Positions 8,224 through 16,698 of a stretch of DNA of 64,000 bases are shown here, one piece after another. The notes under the pieces were generated by a model that did not search any database, was not told the origin of the DNA, and saw only the letters and a list, made by a program, of their open reading frames with translations. This DNA comes from Stenotrophomonas sp. 24(2023) (GTDB lineage Bacteria > Pseudomonadota > Gammaproteobacteria > Xanthomonadales > Xanthomonadaceae): positions 310,001 to 374,000 of the forward strand of contig NZ_CP133160.1 in the NCBI RefSeq assembly GCF_030913365.1, given 5' to 3'. Position 1 is the first letter of the stretch. Each line of letters begins with the position of its first letter. Made by a program: the position numbers and the translations under genes.

Positions 8224-9593
8224 CAGCGGGTCTCCACGGCGGGGGTGCCGGCGGCGGCCGGCGCATCGGCCGGGCCCTGCAGGCGTTCGTTCTCATGCAT
8301 CCAGCGGCGCTTGGCCAGCACCTTGTCCACGCGCTGGTCCAGCTCCTGTACCGCCGCGTCCTGCGGCATGCCGCCACGCACGACCTTCTCGGTGACGATG
8401 CGCATTTCCTGCACGATGCGCTCCCACTCCAGCACCTTCGGCGTGGGCTTGACCCGCTCGAGCTGGTCGCGGAACGCAGCGGCCAGTGGATCGCCGGCCA
8501 GCGAAGGGGCCTGCCAGGCACTGCGCCGCGGCGGCAGGTCACCGATGATGGAATGGAAGCGGGCCTGGATTTCCGGCCGCGACAGGAACTCGATCAGCTT
8601 CCAGGAGGCTTCCTTTTGCTGCGACTTGCGGAAGATCACCAGGCTGGTGCCGCCGGCGATGCCGGCGCCCAGTCCGTCCGGGCCCGGCAGCGGCGCGGTG
8701 CCCCACTGCCCTTCCAGGTCCTTGGGCTGCAGCTTCTTGAACTCGCGGATGTTCCAGGGGCCGGAAATGTAGAACACGTTGAAGCCACGGAAGAATTCAT
8801 CCCAGACGTTGGAGATCTGCGTCTCGGACATCTTCGGCGCCCAGCCCTGTTCGAACATGTTGGCGTAGAAGCCCAGCGTGCGGCGGAAGCCGGGGCTGGC
8901 GAAGTTGCCGCGGGTGTCGTCGTCGCGCAGCAGCGGATCGGGCTGCTGCAGGGCGAAGGACAGCTGCTGCTCGAACTCGTTGATCGGCATCAGCACGGCG
9001 TAGCGGTTGCGCCCCTGCATCTGCTTGATCGCCGCCATCTGCGTGTTCCACTCCGCCCAGGTGCGCGGCGGGTGGTCGAAGCCGGCCTTGGCCAGCAGGT
9101 CCTTGCGGTAGTACAGCAGGCGGGTATCGACGTACCACGGCACGCCGACCAGCTCGCCGTGGATGACGTTGGTATCCCAGATGCCCTGGAAGTAGTCCTT
9201 CTGATCGACTACGCCGGAATGGTCGACGAACGGCTGCAGCGGGGTCAGCGCGTTGAGTTCAGCGAATTCGGGCACCCAGGTGTTGCCCAGCTGGCACACG
9301 TCGGGCAGGCCGTCGGCGGCGAAGGCGGTCAGCAGTTTTTCGTGGGCTGCCGTCCATGGGATGTTCTGCACATCCACCTTGATGCCGGGGTTTTCGGCCT
9401 CGAACTCATGGATCAGCTCGGCCACCACTTCGGCCTCGCGGCCCATCGCCCAGAAGCGCACGGTGGTGGTGTCGTCCGTGCGCGCGCAGCCGGCCACGGC
9501 CAGCATCGCCAGCAGTGGCAGGGCCCAGCGGCGCAGGCGGATGGCCAGGGCTGGCACGGTGTTACTTGCCCGGGTTGTTGTTGCGGTTGGCAT
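8223..9593 (-). CDS. Extracellular solute-binding lipoprotein of sugar ABC importer
   Basis: A 456-residue family-1 solute-binding protein. The hydrophobic leader ends in the lipobox LAVAGC (Cys36), so it should be a periplasmic lipoprotein. The mature start TTTVRFWAMGREAEVVAELIHEFEAENPGIKVDV is typical of maltose/glycerol-phosphate-type binding proteins. The ATG at 9593 overlaps the upstream glucanase gene by 32 bp and has an AGGAA-like ribosome site; a GTG at 9557, just after the glucanase stop, would give a more usual 24-residue signal and is an equally plausible start. The protein delivers sugar to the two permeases encoded downstream. Confidence 0.92.
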   Translation of the reverse strand: MPTATTTRASNTVPALAIRLRRWALPLLAMLAVAGCARTDDTTTVRFWAMGREAEVVAELIHEFEAENPGIKVDVQNIPWTAAHEKLLTAFAADGLPDVCQLGNTWVPEFAELNALTPLQPFVDHSGVVDQKDYFQGIWDTNVIHGELVGVPWYVDTRLLYYRKDLLAKAGFDHPPRTWAEWNTQMAAIKQMQGRNRYAVLMPINEFEQQLSFALQQPDPLLRDDDTRGNFASPGFRRTLGFYANMFEQGWAPKMSETQISNVWDEFFRGFNVFYISGPWNIREFKKLQPKDLEGQWGTAPLPGPDGLGAGIAGGTSLVIFRKSQQKEASWKLIEFLSRPEIQARFHSIIGDLPPRRSAWQAPSLAGDPLAAAFRDQLERVKPTPKVLEWERIVQEMRIVTEKVVRGGMPQDAAVQELDQRVDKVLAKRRWMHENERLQGPADAPAAAGTPAVETR

Positions 9594-11169
9594 TGTTCTT
9601 CTGTTCCTGCGCGGCAGCCGCGCGTGATTCGGCGATGCCGACCGCGCGTGCGGCGGCGGCCTTCTCGTCTTTCTGCAGTTCCAGCGGCTGGAACGATCCC
9701 TCCGGGGCCAGCCAGCCCCCGGAGAAGCCGGCCCGTTCCAGACCCTTGCGGATGTACGGGTTCTTCTTCATCACCTCCCACACGAAATCGTTCCGGTAGT
9801 TGGCGATCATGGTCAGGATCGGCCCCTGGTCGATGGCGATGTAGTCGCTGGCCACCCAGCCACGGTCCGGCACCAGGCGGCCGGTCTTGATCGGGATGTC
9901 GTAGTTGAAGCTGGGGTTGAACGCATCCAGGAAGCCGTAGCTGGAATAGATGTAGTCGCCGAAGCGCTTGTGCATTTCCAGCGTGGCCGGGATCACCTGT
10001 TCGGGCGCGAACACGACCGAGGAGATCGCTGCGGTCGGGGCGATGGTGCCGTCATCGAAGTTCTCGCGCAGGCCGGCGCCGCGCGAGGAGTAGTGGCGGA
10101 ACTGGCGCTGCTCGCCGCGGTAGTCCTGGGTGGTGTTCTGCGGGCCATCGCTGGCGGTCAGCCCCCACACGTTCTCGCCGTACTCCTTCCAGTTCATCGG
10201 GTTGGCGATGGCGTACTCGCGCTGGGCCAGCGCGGCCGAGCGGCTGTTGAGGAAGTAGGTGCTGCCGCGCTCGCGCATGTACGCATCCTGGATGTCGCGG
10301 AAGTCGATCCAGACGTGGCTGTACTGGTGGCCGAACAGCGGGCCGAAGGACAGGTATTCCTGGCCCTGGTAGACCCCCCAGTCGTTGTCGTAGGTGCGCG
10401 TCCACACCGTCCACGCGTCCGGGCTGACCGGGTGCGTGGGCGAGCCCAGGGCGAGGATGTAGACCATCATCGCCTCGTTGTAGCCCATCCAGTCGTGGTC
10501 GATGAAGCCGCTCTCGGGGAACCAGCCCATCGAGATCAGCGGTGCGCGCTGCTGCAGCCAGGGCCAGTCGACCTTCTTGTACAGGGTGTCGGCGATCTGT
10601 CGGATTTCCTTCTCGCGCGGGTCATCGCCGTCGTAGTACGACTGGGCGAACAGCACGCCCATCATCAGCAGCGCGGTGTCCACCGAGGACAGTTCCACCC
10701 AGCTGTCGTAGCGGCGGCCTTCCTGCATGTCCAGGAAGTGGTAATAGAAGCCCTTGTAGCCGGCCTTGCCGGTGCGCTGCGGGCCCATCGGCACGTCACG
10801 GAAGAAGCGCAGCGTGGTCAGGGTGCGGTCGATGGCCTGGTTGCGGCTGACCCAGCCGTTCTCGATGCCGATCGGGTAAGCGGTCAGCGCGAAGCCCACC
10901 GAGGCGATGCTGGCGAACGGGCGCGACGGGAAACGGTCCGGGGTCAGGCCGTTGACCTCGTTGGTGGTATCCCAGAAGAACTGGAACGTACGGCGCTCGA
11001 TGTCATCGAACAGCGGCGGCAGCTCGGGCTTCATCGGGCGCGGCGGCGCATCGGCCTCGACCAGGATCACCGGCGGGCGCGGCTTGGCGGGCTCCTGCGG
11101 GGCCTGCTGCTGGCAGGCCGCCAGCAGCAGTGCTGCGCCCAGGGTGGTCAACAGTCGATGTGCCTTCAT
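9562..11169 (-). CDS. GH144-type glucanase lipoprotein (glucoamylase-like family)
   Basis: A 535-residue protein of the glycoamylase/GH144 fold, a family that includes endo-beta-1,2-glucanases. The signal ends in the lipobox LLLAAC (Cys about 19). The domain starts at LFDDIERRTFQFFWDTTNE and includes GWFPESGFIDHDWMGYNEAMM, SFGPLFGHQYSHVWIDFRDI and the C-terminal GFLDAFNPS, all typical of the family's (alpha/alpha)6 barrel. The start follows a strong AGGAG site. It is placed directly before the importer genes, so the likely role is cutting an imported glucan to oligosaccharides in the periplasm. Beta-1,2-glucan as substrate is inferred from the family only. Confidence 0.88.
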   Translation of the reverse strand: MKAHRLLTTLGAALLLAACQQQAPQEPAKPRPPVILVEADAPPRPMKPELPPLFDDIERRTFQFFWDTTNEVNGLTPDRFPSRPFASIASVGFALTAYPIGIENGWVSRNQAIDRTLTTLRFFRDVPMGPQRTGKAGYKGFYYHFLDMQEGRRYDSWVELSSVDTALLMMGVLFAQSYYDGDDPREKEIRQIADTLYKKVDWPWLQQRAPLISMGWFPESGFIDHDWMGYNEAMMVYILALGSPTHPVSPDAWTVWTRTYDNDWGVYQGQEYLSFGPLFGHQYSHVWIDFRDIQDAYMRERGSTYFLNSRSAALAQREYAIANPMNWKEYGENVWGLTASDGPQNTTQDYRGEQRQFRHYSSRGAGLRENFDDGTIAPTAAISSVVFAPEQVIPATLEMHKRFGDYIYSSYGFLDAFNPSFNYDIPIKTGRLVPDRGWVASDYIAIDQGPILTMIANYRNDFVWEVMKKNPYIRKGLERAGFSGGWLAPEGSFQPLELQKDEKAAAARAVGIAESRAAAAQEQKNNANRNNNPGK

Positions 11170-11246
11170 GGCCCTGCTCCTCTTCCGGACGACGTAACGG
11201 GAAAGCATAACGTCCAATGGCCTGAAATCGTTTACAGAACGGTCGC

Positions 11247-11269
11247 AAAAAAAACCACGGCAACCGTGG
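11247..11269 (-). terminator. Terminator after the TonB receptor gene
   Basis: On the minus strand CCACGG-TTG-CCGTGG is followed by eight T residues. It lies 140 bp after the TonB-receptor stop and upstream of the glucanase gene, so it could separate the receptor transcript from the glucanase/importer operon or act as a partial terminator. The rest of 11170-11409 holds no gene; a promoter for the glucanase is expected there but I cannot pick one with confidence. Confidence 0.8.
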
Positions 11270-11409
11270 CACGTACAGGGTCCCGTCATTGTCCAGGCCG
11301 ATGCCCACGCCGTTGCGGGCATCGGCCTGGGCAATGGGCCGGCCACGGGCGGCCGGCCATTGCCACCGGTGCCGGCGCCGCCCGGGAAGGCAGCGCCGGC
11401 GGTCCAGCA

Positions 11410-14400
11410 TCAGAAGCGGAAGCCTACTTCGGCCTTCACCTGGCGCGGGGTACCGGTGATGTCGCCGGTCTCGTTGTAGCTGACCAGCAGGGTACCGTCC
11501 TTCTTGACGTAGTTCAGGTTGGAGAAGTTGTCGAAGTTCAGCACGTTGATGATGTCGATGCGTGCATACAGTTCGGTGTCCCCTGCCAGCTTGAAGGTCT
11601 TGGTGGCCTGCAGGTCCAGCGAGCGGTAGCCGAAGATCTTGCCGCCCAGCAGGAAGTGGCCATTGCCGGCCGGGAAACCGGCTGCCGGGGTCGGCAGGCA
11701 GTTCGCGTTGCCGGCCTGGGCCACGCAGGACCAGTCGTTGCCCGCCACCGGGGTGGCCAGGGTCAGCTTGCCGCCGAAGGTGATGCCCCAGAAGCCGTCG
11801 TACGAACCGGTGACCACCAGGCGGTGGCGCGGCGCGCCGTTGGACTTGATGTACGGGTATTCACCGATGGTGCCGCGGTCGAACGAGTAATGCTCGTCGA
11901 TGTTGCGGTTGTGGCGCGCGGTAGTCCAGGTGTAGGCGATCGAGGTGCCCCAGCCGCTTTCCTTGGTGTACGGCTTCTGCGCCGACAGCAGGATCTGGGT
12001 GGCACGGGTCTTGATGCCCTGCTGGCCGATGATCAGGCTGCCGAAGCCGGGAATGTTGCAGCCCCACGGCTGGCCGTAGGTCGGCTTTTCGGCACCGCAC
12101 AGCATCTGGTTGTCGAAGAAGTTGCCGTTGCGGAAGCGGTTGCCCAGCGTGTAGGCGAAGCCGTCATAGGTCAGCGTGCGCGAGATGGTGGCATCGGTCA
12201 GCCACTCGCCGATCTGGTTGCTCATGCCCAGGCTGAACTGGTCGGCGTAGGGCACCTTCAGGTTGTTGTTGAGCAGGTCCACTTCCAGGCCTTCGTTGCT
12301 GGTGCTGCCCAGCAGGGCCTGCACGTTGCCGATGCCGTTGAGCAGGTTCGGGTTCCAGTCGAAGCACGGATTCTGGCCATACAGGCAGGCGCCGGTGTTC
12401 GGGTTGCGGAAGAACACGGTCGGCTGCGGCAGGGCCAGCTTGGTGGTTTCCAGCGCCAGGTAGTCGAACAGGTCACGGTCGTAGGAACGGCCGGCACCAC
12501 CGTGGATCACGTGCTGCTCGTCGGCGTTGATGTCATACGAGAAGCCCAGGCGCGGCTGCCAGGCATCCTTGAATGCCTTGCGGTTGTGCCCGTTGCTGAT
12601 GTAATCGTTGATGTTCAGGCCACTGAGCGCCAGCGTCTGCGCATAGGTCTGCCCGGCCGGGCCGTGCGGGTCCTGCGCGTTCAGTGCGTTGACCACTTCC
12701 GGCGGGGTCACGAAATCCAGATAGGTCGGGTTCTTTTCGTAATCCCAGCGCAGGCCCAGGTTCAGCTGCAGGTGGTCGTTGACCTGCCAGTCATCCTGGA
12801 TGAACAGGCCGATCTGGGTAGTCTTCGAACGCACTTCCGAGGACACGCCGCTCACGCCGGTGATCGGCTTGGTGAACTGCGCCTTGTACGGGGTGTCCAC
12901 ACCGAATTCCGGGTTGCCCACGGTGTAGAAGAACTGCGGGTTGATCTGCTGCGCGTCGGAAGCGTACAGGTTGATCTTCTTGTACTTGGCGCCCATCTTG
13001 ATGGTGTGGTCGCCGGCCCACTCCAGGCCATCCAGGGTCAGGTTGTCTTCGATCGACCAGCCCTTCTGGCCCTTCACCTGCGAGGCGAAAGCGTTGGCAG
13101 CACCGATCTCCACCACCGTGCGTTCCTGCGGGGTGTTGCCGTCCACGTCGCGGCCATCCGGCGCGGTATAGATATAGCCGTTGCCCAGGTTCAGCGGCAG
13201 CGGGTTGTTGAACGACTTCTCGTGGGTGACCATCAACTCGTTGTAGTAACGCTCACCGCTGTGGTTCCAGCGCAGCGCGAAACGACGGTCGGTGTTGTCG
13301 GTGATCTTGCCGTGTTCCTTGGACGTCTGGTCGCTGAACTGCTGCTGGTTCTCGTCACGGTCCTGGACGGTGAACTCGATGCGGTCGTTGTCGGTCGGCT
13401 CGACGTCGATCTTGGCGAAGATCAGGTCCTGCTGGAACGGCTGGCTGGCCGGGCCCAGGCCGGCGGCGGCGGCGGCCGGCAGCTGCGAGGCCGCACCGGT
13501 GACCGCACCGCTCGGGGCGATGGTCACCGGCAGGTCGAAGCGCTTGGCTTCGTAGGTCACGAAGAAGTGGGCCTTGTCCTTGATGATCGGGCCACCCAGC
13601 GCAAAGCCGTATTCCTTCTCGGCCGAGTCTTCCTTGCGCTTGCCCGGCTGGCGTTCGGCCGGGGTCATCGCGCGCATGCTTTCGTTGGTGTAACGGTAGA
13701 AGGTCTCACCCTTGAACTCGTTGGTACCGGACTTGGTGGCCGCGGTGATCGCCGCGCTGGACACCTGGCCGTACTCGGCCTTGTAGTTGCCGCTGATGAC
13801 CTTGTATTCACCGATGGCCAGCTGCGGGAACGGGTTGCCGGCACTGCCGGACTGGCCGGCCACGCCGCCGCCCTTCACGTAGCTCTTCTGGCCCACACCG
13901 TCGATGTAGACATTGGTGCCGTCGGAGTTGGTGGCACCGCCGCGCAGCGAGGTGTTGCCCTTGGCATCGCGGGTGAAGATCATGCCCGGCACCGCGTCGG
14001 CGAACTCCAGGAAGTTGCGCGACACCTGCGGGGTGGTCTGGATCTGCTGCAGGCTGACGGTCTTGCCCACTTCGGAGGTGCGCACTTCCTGCAGCAGGGT
14101 CGGCGCCACCACGGTGACGGTATCCAGGTTGGTCGCAGCGGCAGCCGAACCGGTGCTGGACGCCGCATCGGCGAAGTTCAGCGTGGCGGTCGAGGCCACG
14201 GTCACGGTGACCTTCTGGGTCTTGCCGTTGACCGTCACGTCATAGGTGCCCGGGTCCAGGCCCATCAGCGAATAGGCGCCGTCTGCGCGCACGGTGCCGC
14301 GGCGGACGGTACCGGTGGCCAGGTTGGTGGCGGTGATTTCCGTACCGGCCTGTGCGTTGGACACCTGGCCACGCAGGCTGGCGTTGGCCGACTGGGCCAT

Positions 14401-14496
14401 CAGGTCCGGGGCCGCGCCCAGGGCCAGGCAGCTCATCAGGGCACATGTCAGCAGCCGGCGTGCCGGCGTGCGGATCAGGTGGGTGGAATGGATCAT
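11410..14496 (-). CDS. TonB-dependent receptor, Oar-like with carboxypeptidase-regulatory domain
   Basis: A 1028-residue outer-membrane receptor. The signal peptide ends about PDLMA-Q; it is followed by a carboxypeptidase-regulatory-like beta domain (ASLRGQVSNAQAGTEITATN to about residue 105), a plug domain (LDTVTVVAPTLLQEVRTSE onward, with SLRGGATNSDGTNVYIDG) and a long 22-strand-type barrel ending in the Phe-terminated VKAEVGFRF. The Oar-like layout is common in Xanthomonadales sugar-uptake loci. The ATG has a GGAG site 8 bp upstream. The gene lies 75 bp after the LacI gene and is probably under its control. It likely imports the glucan fragments across the outer membrane. Confidence 0.93.
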   Translation of the reverse strand: MIHSTHLIRTPARRLLTCALMSCLALGAAPDLMAQSANASLRGQVSNAQAGTEITATNLATGTVRRGTVRADGAYSLMGLDPGTYDVTVNGKTQKVTVTVASTATLNFADAASSTGSAAAATNLDTVTVVAPTLLQEVRTSEVGKTVSLQQIQTTPQVSRNFLEFADAVPGMIFTRDAKGNTSLRGGATNSDGTNVYIDGVGQKSYVKGGGVAGQSGSAGNPFPQLAIGEYKVISGNYKAEYGQVSSAAITAATKSGTNEFKGETFYRYTNESMRAMTPAERQPGKRKEDSAEKEYGFALGGPIIKDKAHFFVTYEAKRFDLPVTIAPSGAVTGAASQLPAAAAAGLGPASQPFQQDLIFAKIDVEPTDNDRIEFTVQDRDENQQQFSDQTSKEHGKITDNTDRRFALRWNHSGERYYNELMVTHEKSFNNPLPLNLGNGYIYTAPDGRDVDGNTPQERTVVEIGAANAFASQVKGQKGWSIEDNLTLDGLEWAGDHTIKMGAKYKKINLYASDAQQINPQFFYTVGNPEFGVDTPYKAQFTKPITGVSGVSSEVRSKTTQIGLFIQDDWQVNDHLQLNLGLRWDYEKNPTYLDFVTPPEVVNALNAQDPHGPAGQTYAQTLALSGLNINDYISNGHNRKAFKDAWQPRLGFSYDINADEQHVIHGGAGRSYDRDLFDYLALETTKLALPQPTVFFRNPNTGACLYGQNPCFDWNPNLLNGIGNVQALLGSTSNEGLEVDLLNNNLKVPYADQFSLGMSNQIGEWLTDATISRTLTYDGFAYTLGNRFRNGNFFDNQMLCGAEKPTYGQPWGCNIPGFGSLIIGQQGIKTRATQILLSAQKPYTKESGWGTSIAYTWTTARHNRNIDEHYSFDRGTIGEYPYIKSNGAPRHRLVVTGSYDGFWGITFGGKLTLATPVAGNDWSCVAQAGNANCLPTPAAGFPAGNGHFLLGGKIFGYRSLDLQATKTFKLAGDTELYARIDIINVLNFDNFSNLNYVKKDGTLLVSYNETGDITGTPRQVKAEVGFRF

Positions 14497-14554
14497 GGGT
14501 TTCTCCGGGTGGTGGCAACCGCTCGCGCGGCACCGTGTCTCAAAATGAAGAAGA

Positions 14555-14568
14555 AAGAAACGTCTCCA
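14555..14568. promoter_or_regulatory. Candidate LacI operator upstream of TonB receptor
   Basis: Minus-strand TGGAGACGTTTCTT has the central CG and partly palindromic GAGAC/GTTTC halves of LacI/GalR operators and resembles the site upstream of the lacI-type gene (TGGAAACGCTTACA). It lies 59 bp before the receptor ATG. Two imperfect sites are weak evidence. Confidence 0.35.
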
Positions 14569-14571
14569 GCT

Positions 14572-15597
14572 TCAATGGCCGGATGACGTGTGTCGGGTCG
14601 AATCACGAACGATCAGACGCGGTACCAGCGTCTGCTTGTCACCGGCGACATCCGTGTTGTTGCCGTCCATCAACTGCATCAGGCGCGTCATGGCCCGATC
14701 GCCCAGCTCGGCGATGCTGACCTGCATGGTGGTCAGCGACGGGTGGACAAACCGCGCCAGCGGAATGTCATCGAAGCCCGCCAGGGCGACATCGGTGGGC
14801 ACATTGACGCCGGCCTGCGCGAAGGCATACAGGCAGCCCAGGGCCATCATGTCGTTGGCGGCGAATACGGCATCGGGCAGCGTGCCGGCTGCCAGCAACT
14901 CCTGACCGGCACGGTGGCCGGAAGCTTCGTCGAAATCACCGGGCAGCTCGATGCCTTCGGCGCCGTCGCCAAAGGCCGCCAGCGCGTCACGGAAGCCGCG
15001 CAGGCGCTCGCGCGCGTCGAAGTTGAGGTCCGGGCCAGAAATGAAGGCGATGCGGCGGTGGCCGGCATCAAGCAGGTGGCGGGTCATGGCCACCGCGCCG
15101 GCGTGGTCATCGATGCTCAACACCGGATGGTCCTGCCCCGGCAGGTAGGTATTGATGAGCACGGTCGGCAACGACTGCGGCAGGTTGTCGGTCAGGAAGT
15201 CCGGGCTTTCGGCATACGGCGAAAGCACCAGCAGGCCATCCACGCGCCCACGCATGGCCCGCAGGGCAGCACCCTGCTGCTCCTGGTCACCGTGGTAGCT
15301 GGACACCAGCAGGTGCTGGCGCCGCCCCCGTGCGACCTGGTCGATGCCCCGCATCAGCTCGGAGAAGAACTCGCCGTACAGGTCCGGCAGCACCACCCCG
15401 ATGGTATTGGTGCGGCGGCTGCTCAGGCTGCGGGCAGCCGCGTGCGGGGTGTAGCGCAGGCGCGCGGCCACCTCCAGCACCAGCTTGCGCACCGGCTCGG
15501 CGACGTTTTCGTGTCCGTTGAGCGCGCGCGAGACCGTGGCCACGGAGACCCGGGCTTCGCGTGCAACGTCTTTGATTGTGATGGCTGCCTTGTTCAC
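14572..15597 (-). CDS. LacI-family transcriptional regulator
   Basis: A 341-residue regulator. The N-terminal helix-turn-helix ITIKDVAREARVSVATVSRAL and the hinge YTPHAAARSLSSRRTN are canonical; the C-terminal periplasmic-binding-protein-like effector domain runs from TIGVVLPDLYGEFF to the end. I chose the GTG at 15597 because a perfect GGAGG lies 8 bases before it; a GTG five codons upstream would place that site inside the coding region. It sits at the head of the TonB receptor/glucanase/importer locus and presumably represses it until a sugar ligand binds. An operator-like palindrome lies upstream of its own gene, suggesting autoregulation. Confidence 0.95.
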   Translation of the reverse strand: MNKAAITIKDVAREARVSVATVSRALNGHENVAEPVRKLVLEVAARLRYTPHAAARSLSSRRTNTIGVVLPDLYGEFFSELMRGIDQVARGRRQHLLVSSYHGDQEQQGAALRAMRGRVDGLLVLSPYAESPDFLTDNLPQSLPTVLINTYLPGQDHPVLSIDDHAGAVAMTRHLLDAGHRRIAFISGPDLNFDARERLRGFRDALAAFGDGAEGIELPGDFDEASGHRAGQELLAAGTLPDAVFAANDMMALGCLYAFAQAGVNVPTDVALAGFDDIPLARFVHPSLTTMQVSIAELGDRAMTRLMQLMDGNNTDVAGDKQTLVPRLIVRDSTRHTSSGH

Positions 15598-15640
15598 GAA
15601 GCCGCCCTCCACGGCTTGGACCTACCAGCTTGGCGCGGAA

Positions 15641-15654
15641 TGTAAGCGTTTCCA
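15641..15654. promoter_or_regulatory. Candidate LacI autoregulatory operator
   Basis: TGTAAGCGTTTCCA is an imperfect 14-bp palindrome around a central CG (halves TGTAAGC and TGGAAAC, five of seven matching), the form of LacI/GalR operators. It lies 43 bp upstream of the regulator's GTG start. Confidence 0.5.
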
Positions 15655-15759
15655 CCGGCGGATGTAAACACTACGTTAGGTGAATGTCGCATCTCGGTAA
15701 CCTGGCTGTGTCCCGGACAGGACTGCAAAAGTCCCGCCAGGACAGGGAAAGACACGTGT

Positions 15760-16038
15760 TCAGCCCCGTTCTGACGGGGTCAGTGCACGCATGGACAAGG
15801 CATGGATATCGGTCTGCATCAGCTCGCCCAGCGCGGCATAGACCGCCCGATGGCGCGCGATCTGCGCCATGCCCTGGAAGCGGTCGCTGACCACACGCAC
15901 GTTGAAATGGCCGCGGCCATCGCGCGCACCGGCATGGCCGGCGTGGCGATGGCTGTCGTCCTCGACCTGCAGCTCCAGCGGCGAGAATGCCTGCTGCAGC
16001 GCCGCACGGATCCGCTCCACGCGGTCCCCGGCACTCAC
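15760..16038 (-). CDS. bolA: BolA-family protein
   Basis: A 92-residue BolA-like protein. The N-terminal helix ([29 protein letters not shown]) and the conserved [31 protein letters not shown] segment match the family, including the invariant His that co-binds [2Fe-2S] with monothiol glutaredoxins. The start is a GTG overlapping the TGA of the upstream yciI-like gene by 4 bp, so the two form a translationally coupled pair. BolA proteins act in iron-sulfur/iron homeostasis and stress morphology. A CCCCGT/ACGGGG hairpin spans the last codons but lacks a T tract. Confidence 0.9.
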   Translation of the reverse strand: MSAGDRVERIRAALQQAFSPLELQVEDDSHRHAGHAGARDGRGHFNVRVVSDRFQGMAQIARHRAVYAALGELMQTDIHALSMRALTPSERG

Positions 16039-16334
16039 GGCAGCACCTTGCGGAACGGCCGCACCTCGACGCGCAGGTAGACGCCGGCCGCCACGTAGGG
16101 GTCGGCATCGGCCCACTCACGTGCCTGGGCCAGGGAATCGAACGCGGCGATCACCACCGAACCACTGAAGCCGGCCGGTCCCGGGTCCTCGCTGTCGATC
16201 GCCGGGCAGGGGCCGGCCAGCAGCAGGCGGCCTTCGGCCTGCAGGGCGTGCAACCGGGCCAGGTGTTCGGCCCGGACCTGCAGCCGCTGGGCCAGTACCT
16301 CATGGCCGTCATATCCTTCAATCACATACCACAC
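16035..16334 (-). CDS. YciI-family protein
   Basis: A 99-residue YciI-like protein (ferredoxin-like alpha/beta barrel, dimeric). It starts [10 protein letters not shown], has the family's [24 protein letters not shown] segment with the conserved His, and a [22 protein letters not shown] core with the conserved Asp-Pro. Family members are implicated in detoxification-like hydrolysis or as small regulatory domains; no specific reaction can be assigned. It is coupled to bolA by a 4-bp overlap. Confidence 0.88.
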   Translation of the reverse strand: MWYVIEGYDGHEVLAQRLQVRAEHLARLHALQAEGRLLLAGPCPAIDSEDPGPAGFSGSVVIAAFDSLAQAREWADADPYVAAGVYLRVEVRPFRKVLP

Positions 16335-16698
16335 CGGAAGCTCCTGTCGAAGTGCGCGGAAACCGCGCCGATTCTACCCGTGGCCCGGCGTGGCCCGGGC
16401 ATGGCTGGACACTGACCGGACGACGCGATACCCTAGGGTCCATTGCACGTGGCTGCAGGCAGCGGCCCGTCGGTGAAGCGGCAGACGCCCCCGACGACCG
16501 ACCCGCCGCCCCCGACCGGCCCACGTATGACGACCTCCCCGTAGTTCCGTCGCTGCCGTGCCGCGGCGCGCCTTGCTGTTTGATGTGTGGAATCGCGCCG
16601 ATCCCGGCGTGTCATGGCCCCTTGGGCGCATTTCCCGCCTGGCTGGGAAACGCCTGCCGGGTCGCGACTGGTCCGTTGCAATGCCTATGTCCTTCTAG
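16335..16698. other. Intergenic region between yciI-like gene and scpA
   Basis: A 364-bp divergent spacer. It must hold promoters for both directions. I see a possible -10 (TACCCT in GCGATACCCTAGGG, about 16428-16433) and a short TTTCCC/GGGAAA hairpin (about 16632-16651), but no convincing gene, repeat or RNA. Confidence 0.4.

Noticed and set aside
9970..14586. 1538-residue plus-strand open frame across two genes
   Set aside because: It runs antisense through the glucanase and TonB receptor, ignores the terminator at 11247-11269, and has shadow-like composition.
15764..15779. CCCCGT/ACGGGG hairpin at the bolA end as a terminator
   Set aside because: It overlaps the last codons and has no T tract, so termination there is not supported.
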